Source: Takakia lepidozioides
Lineage: Eukaryota > Streptophyta > Takakiopsida > Takakiales > Takakiaceae
Direction: 5' to 3'
NCBI GenBank assembly: GCA_030704615.1
Contig: CM060734.1
Coordinates: 2,232,001 to 2,296,000 of the forward strand
Length of the DNA: 64,000 nt
The notes under the pieces were generated by a model. The model had not been told where the DNA came from. It made no database searches and saw nothing but the letters and a program-made list of their open reading frames with translations. Numbering within the stretch: position 1 is the stretch's first letter; each line of letters opens with the position of its first letter. The position numbers and the translations under genes were made by a program. Shown here piece by piece: positions 24,794-34,488 of the stretch.

Positions 24794-25216
24794 CAGGGTC
24801 CAAGTTTTGGTGATGGCACGGGTCAGCTTCCATGACTTCATCCATTTTCAACAAAGTTACTGTGATCATAAAGATCATCTTTTGAATCTGTATCTTAACT
24901 TCTCTTATCAATCCCAATATAGGTAACCCGGACCCTAATCCGCCGAGTACCCGGGGTCAAAACGTGGACCTGCACAACACTATCGTCGATGTCGTCGATG
25001 ATCATCAAGAAATTATGATTCAGCAAGAAGCCATCCAGAAGTTTATGGAAGTATTCTGGGTTGGATGCACCTCAAATCTGTGCTAACATTGGTGGGGCAT
25101 GTCATGCCTGAAATAAGATTGATTGCAAATCAAGATTGATGTCATTCAAGAAAGTGTTGTAATTAACCACCCAACAATCCAAATGCCAAACGCATTTATA
25201 TTTTTTATTCTTAAAA
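24794..25216. other. Spacer, no gene
   Basis: AT-rich, with GTCGATGTCGTCGATGATCA near 24986 that resembles the palindromes downstream. Nothing else was recognised. Confidence 0.5.
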
Positions 25217-25600
25217 CAAAAACACCAGAAGTGATGATCGGCCCCAGTCATCACATCTACCCAAATGCCAAATGCCGGAAAAAAAAAAAAAAACAGAAGT
25301 GATCATCACATCCAAAATAAAAAAAACACCAGAAGTGATTATTAGCGCCGATCATCACATCTATCCAAATGCCAAATGCAAAAAAAAAACGAAAAAAAAA
25401 CCAGAAGATCATCACATCCAAAATAAAAAAACACCAGAAGTGATGATCAGCGCCGATCATCACATCTACCCAAATGCCAAATTATTTGAATTGAAAATTA
25501 TTTTTAAAAAAAAATTTAAAAAAAAAACAAAAAACAGAAGTGATCATCACATCCAATAAAAAAAACACCATAAGTGATGATCGGCGTCGATCATCACATC
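25217..25600. repeat. Array of 24-bp palindromes in A-rich DNA
   Basis: Four copies of GTGATGATCGGCGCCGATCATCAC or close variants at 25231-25254, 25335-25358, 25440-25463 and 25574-25597. Each is followed by CATCTACCCAAATGCC. Between them are short collapsed forms (GTGATCATCAC at 25299-25309 and 25540-25550, GATCATCAC near 25408), each in A-rich spacer. The basic period is ~105 bp. A single inverted copy sits at 20992-21015 at the end of copy A. Confidence 0.85.
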
Positions 25601-26138
25601 CACCCAAATGCCGCAAATGCAAATACGTCGCTACCAACCAAGGCGTCTCTCTACGCCTTCCTGGCCCAGCCACCATCCTCCGTGCCGAGCTCATGGCAAT
25701 ACATGATGCCCTCACCCAGCTCTCCTCATTCTCCCCACCTCACTATATCTTCACCGACAGTCTGATCTCACTCTTCCTCATCCAGAACCACCTCTTTCGA
25801 CCCTCCTCTCACCACCACCACTTAGACCGAAACCTCATCGCCTATTGAATTTACATAACGACCGCTACCCCGGCCCATCCACATTGGAAAAACTCCAAAA
25901 GTATGCCCCACTCATTTTAGCCCTTCGCCGCCATGGCTGGTCCACATGCCCTCTCACGGTCATTACGGCCGGAACCAGAGGCGGCATTCAAAACGCCAGT
26001 ATCTCTGCCCTCCACAATAACTTTAATCTTCATATCACCCCTATCCATAAATGCTTCAAAGATATCCACCTGAACGCGCTATGCTCCCTCACTGCTATTA
26101 TCACTAACAAAAGACAGCTTGAAAACCACATCTCATAG
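25601..26138 (+). pseudogene. RNase H and C-terminal region (copy B of the same family)
   Basis: After the last palindrome the frame reads TILRAELMAIHDAL, then HYIFTDSLISLFLIQNHLFR and LDRNLIA, which are the second and third catalytic strands of an RNase H. It stops at 25846-25848. In a second frame 25845-26138 gives HNDRYPGPSTLEKLQKYAPL and TVITAGTRGGIQNASI, the element C-terminus. HDRYPNDS...KRQKYAPLI in the copy at 49.9 kb confirms the homology. The GNEEAD segment is deleted here. Confidence 0.75.
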
Positions 26139-26397
26139 GCCTTTTTGTTACCACGGGCACCCCAGGGGCTCCCCTGGGGTTCCCCTCCGCTCGCCCCTGG
26201 GTTATGGGGTGCCCTCCGGGCACCCACTAGTTTTATAGGACCCACCCCTGAAAGGGGGCATTAGCCGTAAGGCGAAGTGGCTCTTAGTTACGCCGGCCCT
26301 GGCCGGAGTCATCTCTCTTGGTTCCAGTTCTTGAGATAGATAGAAGTATCGCAGTTCATTAGAGAGGGCTCCGCTATTTCCATTGGTGGTCGCATTA
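26139..26397. other. GC-rich hairpins at an element boundary
   Basis: Three strong hairpins: CCCCAGGGG-CT-CCCCTGGGG (26160-26179), GGGTGCCC-TCC-GGGCACCC (26207-26225) and CCGGCC-CT-GGCCGG (near 26303). They fill the gap between the RNase H fragment and truncated element 2. No gene is seen. Confidence 0.65.
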
Positions 26398-26850
26398 GTG
26401 AGTGAGAGTATTACTTTCGTAAGCCACTGGATGTCTATCCTGCATGAGCACACCCCCGATTGCGAAGTCCGACGCAACTATATGAATCTCAAAGGGACGG
26501 TCGAACTGCGGGATTTTCAAAACTGGAGCTTCCGCCATCCGCTGCTTCAACTCGGCAAAAGCTTGGCTACAAAAAGTGTTCCATACCCATACCTTGGACT
26601 TACACAGAAGGTCTGACAGCGGTCCCGCGATCTTGACGAAATTTCTAACATACGTTCGGTAGTAGGAGGCGAGTCCTAGAAAGGATCGCACTCCCGAGAC
26701 CGAAGTCGGAGGTTCCCAGTCCAAGATCGCCCTCACATTTATGTCATCCATTTTGATCCCATTTTGTGTAATCACATGCCCTAGGAACTCCATTTGCACT
26801 TTGAAGCTTTGACATACAACTTATCTTCCCGCAATTTCTGGAATACCCTT
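26398..26850 (-). pseudogene. pol: RT C-terminus/RNase H start, duplicate copy 1
   Basis: Minus-strand frame with EFLGHVITQNGIKMDD, GVRSFLGLASYYRTYVRNF, EAPVLKIPQFDRPFEIH and ASDFAIGGVLMQD. It ends at 26,398, near the RNase H codons for PVAYES. The leading end GGAATACCCTTG joins directly to a second copy of the same stretch at 26,851, a tandem duplication of ~388 bp. Confidence 0.85.
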
Positions 26851-27101
26851 GCGAAGTCCGACGCATCTGTATGAATTTCAAATGGACGGTCGAACTCCGG
26901 GATTTTCAAGACTAGAGCTTCCGCCATCCGCTGCTTCAACTTGGCAAAAGCTTGGCCACAAAAAGTGTTTCATACCCATACCTTGGACTTACATAGAAGG
27001 TCTGACAACGGCCCCGTAATTTTGGCAAAATTTCTCACATACTTTCGGTAATAGGAGGCGAGTCCTAGGAAGGATCACACTCCCGGGACTGAAGTCGGAG
27101 G
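26851..27101 (-). pseudogene. pol: RT C-terminus/RNase H start, duplicate copy 2
   Basis: Repeats 26463-26714 with few differences (GCGAAGTCCGACGC to GAAGTCGGAGG). It is interrupted at 27101/27102 by foreign sequence and resumes at 27853. No long open frame survives. Confidence 0.85.
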
Positions 27102-27852
27102 GCGTGAATGCAAGGTTGACTGGATCAAAATGGACGTTACCGGCACAGTTTTAGATGACTGCAATTGATGGTGTCATCGATTGAATTTGAATTAACTCAT
27201 TAAAACCAGCAAATATATATGTCATTGGATTCATAGCTTTAATACGCACCCATAGCAACTCTCCAATCATGAATCCGATAAGAAATGACTCTGCTATGGA
27301 CTTTTGAACACCGTCATTGTGGACTGTTACCACAGTGAATGAAATTACAATAGACTCAAGTTCTCCTATGTGCCATTGGTGAATTCCATTGAAATTTGGA
27401 CTTAAGGTGGCCATTTTGGTCCACATCATAGGTATGGATTTGAAGTGGCAAAATCATTTGTCATTTGACTCATACGAACTAATATATGTATAAAAAAAAA
27501 AAAAAACGTTTTTTGAATCCATAGCTCATCTTGTTTTTTGGATTTTGGGTGTCATTTTTTTTCTAGAAGTAGAAAAACCTATAATCTTCAATGGCTAGGT
27601 GGCATATTGAATTTTTTTTTGTAAACTCTAATTTTTAGTTTTTTATAATTTCTCTAAATAAACTAAAATATTTAATGAATTATTTCCTTAATATTTGGGG
27701 TAGGACTCTTTACTAAATATGTTTATTATACCATTATCTATCACTAAAAAAATATTTTGGATAGTATCATCAACGTGTTTGTTTTTGTCATGGACTTTCA
27801 TGGAGCAGGAAGTGCCGTTTTTGGTCCACTCAACCCTGCAACTGCCCGAGGT
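27102..27852. mobile_element. ~750-bp unidentified insertion in element 2
   Basis: Element sequence runs to TCGGAGG at 27101 and continues without loss from GTTCCGAGTCC at 27853, with GAGG on both sides, which may be a short target duplication. The insert is AT-rich in its second half, has an A14 run near 27493 and no open frame of note. It has no terminal inverted repeat, and its class is unknown. Confidence 0.7.
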
Positions 27853-28334
27853 TCCGAGTCCATGATCGCCCTCACCTTTTTGTCATCCATTTTGATCCCA
27901 TCCTGTGTAATCACATGCCTTAGGAACTCCACTTTTGTGACCCCGAATTCGCACTTTGAAGCTTTGGCATACAACTTTCATTCCCGCAATTTTTGGAACA
28001 CCCTTTTGAGGTGCTCCAGGTGCTCTTCATTTGCTTTCGAGTATACCAAGATGTCATCGATGTACACGATCACAAAGTCATCCAACCACTCCTAAAAGAG
28101 GCAATTCATCAAGGTGCTAAAGGTTGCTAACGCGTTGGTGAGCCCAAAAGACATCACCAAAAATTCGTACGAGCCATACCTTGTCCTGTAAGCTGTCTTT
28201 TCCTCATCTCCTTCTGCTATCCGGATCTGGTGGTAACCCGAGTGTAAATCGATCCGGCTGAAATACTTTGCTCCTGCCAACCGATCGAAGAGGTCGTCGA
28301 TCCTTGGCAAAGGGTACCGGTTTTTGATAGTCAC
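27853..28334 (-). pseudogene. pol: Reverse transcriptase core of element 2
   Basis: Minus strand, from [20 protein letters not shown] through [20 protein letters not shown] and [22 protein letters not shown] follows at 28094-28092, then [18 protein letters not shown] with intact aspartates. The first RT codons (VDYRALNK) are missing here because they lie in the inverted block to the right. Confidence 0.88.
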
Positions 28335-29253
28335 TCGAAGACTCCATCAGCCGCTTGGTGGACGCGGTGGTCGCCAAGACTGGCAAGGTAGACAACTACT
28401 CTTGTGAGTTGTATCAGGAGACGGGAGCCTTGTGTAAAGGGAGTCAATTAATGTTCGTGAGGGGGATAATTTCCGGAACTAACGTGTCGTTGTTGGTGGA
28501 CACAGGAGCGTCGCACTCTTTCATGACACCGGCAACGGCACGGAAGCTGGGGCTCCCGACAAGTGATGTGGGGGCCTCTATTGAAGTGCGTTCTGCCAAA
28601 GGAGAACCACAACTGGCAATGAGGGTGGTGTTCGATGTTCCTCCTCAGCTGGGGAGTTGGGAGGGATGTAAGAACTTCACCATTTGCGAGATCGATGGGG
28701 TAGATCTCATTTTGGGGATGACCTTTTTGGGCAAATCCGGAGCGGTCATAAATGGCCGCAAGAGAATAGTCACGCTATCGTGTGGGAGTGATGGCGAAGT
28801 TTTTACGGGTGTCGGAAACGCCCAACCGAGTGGGAGGGCGAATAAACCTGCTGACAGCAAAAGAGTGGGCCGTGGAGGAGCCGCAAGAGCCCCAGTTTTT
28901 GCTTTACGTGAGTCAAGTGGAAGGAGAAGTTGATAGGGAGTCAAGCCCAGATTGGATCAAGGGGACCCTCGAGAAATACCAGGATGTGATGCCGGAGGAT
29001 TTACCAAGTGGCTTGCCACCGCGAAGAGGAGTTGACCACAAGATAGAGGTGATGTCGGGATCGGAGCTGCCTGCCAAGGCGCCCTACTGGTTGAACCACA
29101 AAGAGTTGGTCGAGCTGAAGGCCAGCTCAAGGATCTAATGGCAAAAGGGTACATCCGGCCGAGTAAGTCACCTTACGGAGTCTAGGTACTATTCGCAGAT
29201 AAGAAGGATGGAACAATGCGGATGTGTGTCGATTACAGGGCTCTGAATAAGCT
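28335..29253 (+). pseudogene. pol: Inverted protease/RT-start block of element 2
   Basis: This block is on the plus strand while the rest of element 2 is on the minus strand. It encodes the aspartic protease (LLVDTGASHSFMTPATARKL, IDGVDLILGMTFLGK), the linker [17 protein letters not shown] and the start of RT ([10 protein letters not shown]). Both ends fit a simple inversion. Gag sequence stops at 29254 and RT resumes at 28334, just where element 1 is continuous (near 13,885 and 14,800). A frame change near 28,800 breaks the frame. Confidence 0.88.
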
Positions 29254-30340
29254 TCGTGGTCGCCCGAGTCATGTTTAATTGTCGGGGTTTTGCGCATTTC
29301 TTAGCCATGTGCCCGGGCTCCCCGCAATTAAAGCACACCCCATCAAAGGTCGCCTTCTATCCGCCATAAGCCGCTGCACCTGATTTTCCTTTCGGAGCAC
29401 CGGGCGCCACCTTGACGTGCGAAGGCCCTCCCTTTGATTTCCATGTGCCATTGTCGCCACGTGGCCTATCCCACTTCTTTTCCGGTCGGAAGGAGTCACC
29501 CTCCCGCCGGACCTTTTTGTGGTCAGCTCCGTACGGCCCTGTCTTTTGCCCCTAGGGACATCCGAGAAACATTCAGCCCTTTCAATTGCCTTGTTCAAAG
29601 TCTTTGGTGGCCTCTCCTCCAACTTCCGCCTGGCCCATGGGGCTAGTCCCGCCACAAAGTTGAAGACCATTTCTGGTTCCGCCATATCCGCGACTTCGAG
29701 CAACAGCACATTGAAAGCCTGAACATATCCCCGAATATCATCCATTTGCTTCAAGTTCATCATCTTGTCCCGGGCGAGCCAGGACGCTTTGAGGGGCACA
29801 AACTGTCTTTCCATAAGTTCCTTGAATCCACTCCAGCTCAAGGTTTCTGGGTTTGGCCCTTGGTCATGAAGGCGCTTCTGCCACCATTGTTGAGCATAGC
29901 CCCTCAAATAGGTGGGAGCCACTTCTACCCGATCCTCGTCACTCAACTTGGTCACCCGGAAGTACTGCTCCAGCTCCAAGAGCCAGGTGTTGAGTGACTT
30001 CCGATTTCGGACGCCCTCGAAGGTACCGAGTTCCTTAGGCTTCACCTTAAACTTCGCCTTAGTGGAAGTGGCATTAGCCGCCCTCATCACATCTTTCAAC
30101 GTCCCGCCAAACTGCTCCAACAACCCTTCCCAAAAGGCTGCTAGCATGGGAGGCATCTGTTGGTCTGGCGGAGCCTCTTGGAAGTCCTCGGGCTTCGACT
30201 CCCCAAATTCCTCCCGTTCTTGAGCGACTCGCTTTAAGAAGCATAAATTGCCTCTTCCATTTGCCGCTTCGGTGCCACGTCGCCCCTACCAGGCTCACCA
30301 AGATCATTCTCTTTCGGGCCGTTCGCTTTGTCTTGCCCGA
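29254..30340 (-). CDS. gag: Gag of element 2, long open frame
   Basis: A minus-strand frame is open from 30156 to 29275 (293 codons) and extends upstream as coding-like sequence with a stop near 30,238. The retrotransposon Gag domain is clear: LNTWLLELEQYFRVTKLSDE, YLRGYAQQWWQKRLHDQG, FKELMERQFVPLKASWLARD and FNVLLLEVADMAEPEMVFNF. It packages element RNA in virus-like particles. Frame changes in the basic C-terminal part hide the zinc knuckle (CFNCGEPGHMAK is readable across frames near 29,310). It is better preserved than the gag of element 1, but the element as a whole is dead. Confidence 0.85.
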
Positions 30341-30385
30341 CCCCTGGTGGAGCCGATCTCAAGGACGATTGCGTACTGATCTCTA

Positions 30386-30398
30386 AGTTCTGATACCA
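30386..30398 (-). other. Primer binding site of element 2
   Basis: Minus strand TGGTATCAGAACT directly after the LTR. It matches the initiator tRNA-Met site with mismatches at the end. Confidence 0.75.
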
Positions 30399-30400
30399 AG

Positions 30401-31127
30401 TGTTGCGCACCTCACTTCGGTAAGCTCCCTTTCAAGTCATAGTTACTCGCTTTGATACGCGTGCCTAACTCCCAAACTGGCCGCCGGGCCAACTCGGAGC
30501 TTCGACTGCTCACCGGGGCATAACGGTCCCCCTCACACTCCCACTCGACCCTCGACCTGTTGGGCTCAGTGGAGATTCCCTTTGGTAGATGGCAGTCCGG
30601 AACAGTTCCCCACACCTTGGTCGCTTTCCGGCTCGCACACTTACTCACTAGTTTTTGGTCACCAATGGGCTTGCACCGTTCTCGGGGTCACTACTCCGTA
30701 TATATACTTCTGTAGGTGTCCGCGGGGGTTCCACAAGTAGCCAAGTCCAAATCTGGTGCACCACCATTTAGACCCTCGATCGTCCCAGTGGTGAGCCGCA
30801 GTGAGTCTTGGCCCACCCACCACGGCCCCAATGGACCGTGGTGAGTCCCAAGACTCCCCACGACTCCCACCACAAGGCCTCAGCCCTCATGGTGAGTCCT
30901 ATGCCACCCCCACTACGACTCCCTACGCTACCACCACCCCTCGTGGAGCCCCCACCACCGCCACCCGGTTTGCGGGGCTCCACCTAGTAAGCGTCACCGC
31001 CTCCTTGAGTGCCTTCGGCACTCAAGGGTGCTTCAGCCCCCTTTCCTATTTGCTGTCACTGCCCCCACCACAGGGGCAGTCCCTCTTGTGTCCCGACCCC
31101 CCACCCTCAAGACAAATGGCCGCGACA
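30401..31127 (-). repeat. 5' LTR of element 2
   Basis: 727 bp on the minus strand, TGTCGCGGCC to GTGCGCAACA. It is homologous throughout to the element 1 LTRs but more diverged from them than they are from each other. The TATATATA box is kept near 30,700. No second LTR of this element is in the window. Confidence 0.9.
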
Positions 31128-31708
31128 AATACGGAGAGATGGTATCTCCAACTCGATAGGCAAAATCGCCTCCTGTCCATAAACAAGTTGAAACGGCGTG
31201 AAGCCTGTGGTAACTTTAAATGCAGTCCGATAGGCCCATAGTGCAGAGAAGAGTTTCATATCCCAATCAGTACCAGCTCCGGAAATAGTTTTAGTCAAAA
31301 TTCCACATAATAGTCCATTGGTCTTCTCAGTCTGTCCGTGAGCGCGGGGGTGATAGGGTGTAGTCTTACGATGCTTAATGACATATTTAGCAGTCAATTG
31401 CTCAATAGTAGAATTTAAGAAATGTGTGCCACGGTCGCTCACCAGCTCGCGAGACATCCAAAACGCGTAATAATATTTTCGTACAAAAATTGCGCGACCA
31501 CTTTAGCAGTATCGGTACGGGTGGCCATCGCTTCTGCCCATTTAGTCATGTACTCTGTTGCTACAAGAATTAATCGTTTTTGGCCATTGCAAGAAGCCAG
31601 GGCGATAGGTCCAACAAAATCGATGCCCCACTTCTCAAAGGGTGCTTGAGCCAAAATAGAAACTAATGGCATTGAACTAGAACGAATGGTTTTCCCACTC
31701 GTTGACAT
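31128..31708 (-). pseudogene. pol: Integrase of element 3
   Basis: Catalytic core with PFEKWGIDFVGPIALA, LILVATEYMTKWAEA (first Asp replaced by Glu-Tyr at ATEY, where ATDY is usual), FLYENIITRFG, VSDRGTHFLN, and YHPRAHGQTEKTNG carrying the catalytic glutamate. One frame change near 31,450 splits it. It ends abruptly at 31128 where the LTR of element 2 begins, after EAILPIELEIPSL. The C-terminal domain is therefore missing. Confidence 0.88.
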
Positions 31709-31778
31709 GCATCACAACGACGCACATAAGCAAAAGCATCTTTAAACAATGTGGGCCCAATACCCCGATAACAACACC

Positions 31779-32715
31779 TTACCGACCTGTCGCATCGCCA
31801 GCAAAATGGCCACCACAAGAATCGGCGTGACAACCCTCAAGTATCATAGGGATTTCCGCTTTTATAATGCAATGCCATAAAACTCCATCTTTACCAAGCT
31901 TATATAAAGTTTCTCCAATAATTGTGTAAGGGGTCGATTTTTCAACCAATCGACATTTCTGTTTTTCAGTATACTCCTCAGGAAATTGCTGTAATGACAA
32001 ATAGTTGTAAATGAGGGCGTATTCCCCTATCGCAACATCAATCACAAAAAGCGCAGCGTCTGGAAAGGAATCGGCTATCAGCTCTTTATCTACTTCCTTT
32101 GATAGGCAACTTAAATGATCGGCATTAGCATGTTTATGCCCAGGGCGAACCACAATCTTGAAAGTAAATTCCTGTAACAAATTAACCCATCAGGCCACAC
32201 TTCCGCTCAAGTGAGGTTTATTGATGAGATATTTTAATGCATCGTGATCTACGTGAAAAACAAAAGGGTATCCCAATAAGTAATGGCGAAACTTTTGAAC
32301 CGAATAGATCATGCCCAAACCTTCCCTTTCAATGGTAGTATAGTTTATTTTTGCCGTAGCCAATTGATGGCTCGCAAAATAAACTGATGATCAAAGGACT
32401 TCTCATCCTTCTTGCTCAAAACACTACCAATTGCATAATTTGAGGCATCAACATATACTTGAAACTCCTTATTCCAATCAGGGGAAATCAAAATCGGTAT
32501 CTTTATCAGTCGTCCCTTCAATTCATTAAAGGAGCATTGACACTCTCACGTCCATTGTGGCTCTGCATTGTGCTTTAATAATTGTGTCAGAGGTAAAGCA
32601 ATTTCAGCATATCAACGGATGAATCGGCGATAGTAACCAACATGTCCAAGAAACGCCCGTATCTCCGTTACCGTAGTGGGAGTGGATAATTGGATAATAA
32701 TTTCAACCTTAATGG
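31779..32715 (-). pseudogene. pol: RNase H and integrase zinc region of element 3
   Basis: RNase H is recognisable at 32,500-32,120 (FQVYVDASNYAIGSVL, then VRPGHKHANADHLS). The stretch IRAFLGHVGYYRRFIR at ~32,660 belongs to the RT end. At least five stops interrupt 32,715-32,180. The 133-codon frame 32180-31779 continues to the HHCC zinc region (CHADSCGGHFAGDATG), with the remaining cysteines disrupted. Confidence 0.8.
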
Positions 32716-33868
32716 GATCAGTCTATATACCGTGAATAGAGACAATTTGGCCCAATAGCTTCAAGAATTGGCATTTTCCTGCATTCAAAGAGATTCCATA
32801 CTCTTGACATTTCTGGAAGCACAACTCCAACATCTCCGCATGGGTGGCCTTATTGCTATAGACACAAAAGTCATCGAGGAATATCTCCGTGAACAATCGC
32901 AAATAGTCTTGAAACGCTGCAGTCATCACCCATTGGAAGGTGGCACAGGCCTAGCAAAGCCCAAATGGCATAACTTTATAAGCATGAGTGCCCCAATCAG
33001 TGATAAAGGTGGTCTTAGTGCGGTCTTCCTCGGCAATCGTGATCTGGTTATAACCTGAGAAACCATCAAGGAATGAATAGCACTCATGGCCAGCGACGAC
33101 ATCAAGAATAATATCGGTGAAAGGCAATGGAAAATAGTCTTTCCTAGTAACTGCATTAAGCTTGCGAAAGTCCTGGCAAATTTGCACCTTGCCCGATTGC
33201 TTCTTGGGAACAACCACTATTGGCGATACCCAATCACTGTATGGAACATGATAAATAAAATCAGCTGCTAGCAATTTATCCAACTCTTCCTTCACCAATA
33301 AAGAGTATTTAGGATTCAATCGATGTTGGCGTTGCCGTACCGGAATTGCCCTCTCCTCTAGGACAATCCGATGCTGACAAATCTCTGGTGGTACCCCACG
33401 GAGATCCGTATAATTCCAAGCAAAGGTTGTGTGATTGCGCTTGAAAAACTCCTTCCACATAGACAATTCATCTGCAGGAATCTCTGCAAAAATAATTATG
33501 TCATTGGGTTCCTCCTCAGTGCCAATATTTATAGATTGGTATGGATCTTTCTTTGCCAAAGGTGCTCGACTATTGTTAGCAGAATCATACCATTCAATAT
33601 CCTCCGATAGAACTGCGGACTCCCATTCCGATTCATGTTGCACCATATAAGTGGGATGAGCGCCTTGCCATCGCAATATGGCATCATTAGAGTCATCGTC
33701 GAAATCGCCGGGCCATGGATACTCACCTGGTCCTGTACAATGGAATATCCGCCGACTACGTGTATGCTTAGGCAATAGAGGGAGTATCGGTGTACCAGTA
33801 TCGGGCTTCATTGGTCCACCCATCGGCTTCGGAAGTAAACTCAGATTCCACTTCCTGGGTCTCAACAT
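32716..33868 (-). pseudogene. pol: Reverse transcriptase of element 3
   Basis: A 305-codon frame, 33868-32951, holds the RT N-terminal half (HRLNPKYSLLVKEELDKLLA, SPIVVVPKKQSGKVQICQDF, YPLP-like FPLPFTDIILD, FLDGFSGYNQI, VMPFGLC) and ends at a TAG where family members have Gln (MPFGLCQAPATFQ pattern). The next frame, 32929-32723, holds the catalytic box as IFLDDFCVYS and ends at a TAG after VSIHGI. The start Met at 33868 is not meaningful, since this is mid-polyprotein. Confidence 0.88.
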
Positions 33869-34316
33869 GATATGCCACAGGATACAAATTTTGTAGAGTA
33901 GTCTTATTTGCCCCTTTTCCCAAAGTCAGAGTCCCTTTGACCCAGTCATTGGCTTTGTATAACAATGGACGTCCTAGCAAAATAAGGTAAGAATAGGCCG
34001 AAACATTCAATTGAATATAGTCGATACGATACTCCAAACCCGCGATAGTGGAGGGAACAACAACCAAGACACCTATTGGTTTAACGCGGCTCTGGTCGGC
34101 CATCCGTAAAGTCAATTACGTAGAATGCAGAGGGCCTAGACCTAGTTCATCCATGGTATCCGAGCTCATGAGGTTAACACTGGATCCACCATCAATTTGT
34201 GCTCCTGTGACTACAACACCATCAATCGTCACATCTACTTCAGGGGTACCAGGGTCACAATTCAAACTTAGGGCAACTTCATTGACTGCCATAGGTGCCG
34301 GCTGTATTTTAATCAA
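33869..34316 (-). pseudogene. pol: Aspartic protease of element 3
   Basis: VVTGAQIDGGSSVNLMSSDT at about 34,230 is the plant retroelement protease active-site loop, with DGGS in place of the more usual DTGA/DSGA. AYSYLILLGRPLLYKAND at about 33,990 is the partner ILGRP strand. Two frames are used (34316-34116 and 34115-33768), one stop apart. Confidence 0.8.
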
Positions 34317-34479
34317 CGAGGACTGCAGAGTAGATCAACATTGGGGTGCAATCGCCAATAATTGCCTCATAGAGATCATGGGTTTTAAAGCATCCATATC
34401 CTTCAAGATATCATAGTGAGCTAAGCTACAATATGCATGTATATGTACAATCAATCAAAGGGATGGGTACAGTTCGGTG
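34317..34479. other. Junction between element 3 and the CACTA transposon
   Basis: No frame and no terminus (CACTA) are visible here. The exact breakpoint is undecided. Confidence 0.5.
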
Positions 34480-34488
34480 CGAGAATTA

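Larger units (their letters stand above)
26398..31127 (-). mobile_element. Rearranged chromovirus copy (element 2), 3'-truncated
   Basis: Minus-strand relative of element 1. From the right it has one LTR (31127-30401), PBS, an intact Gag frame, then protease plus the RT start on the opposite strand (28335-29253), then RT on the minus strand, a ~750-bp insertion, and a tandemly duplicated RT/RNase H segment ending near 26,398. The rest of RNase H, integrase, chromodomain and 3' LTR are missing. Its LTR starts exactly where the integrase frame of element 3 is broken, so it inserted into element 3. Confidence 0.88.
31128..34316 (-). mobile_element. Ty3/gypsy element 3, Athila/Tat-like pol, degraded
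   Basis: Minus-strand pol in order protease, RT, RNase H, integrase. It is cut on the left by element 2 inside integrase and on the right meets CACTA sequence after the protease, so gag and both LTRs are absent. Integrase phrasing FEKWGIDFVGPI and the absence of a chromodomain so far resemble plant Athila/Tat elements. The lineage is an inference. Confidence 0.85.

Noticed and set aside
25217-25600. CRISPR-like array of spaced palindromes
   Set aside because: The units lie in A-rich low-complexity spacers of similar sequence in a plant genome, with no cas genes. This is a transposon-associated repeat.
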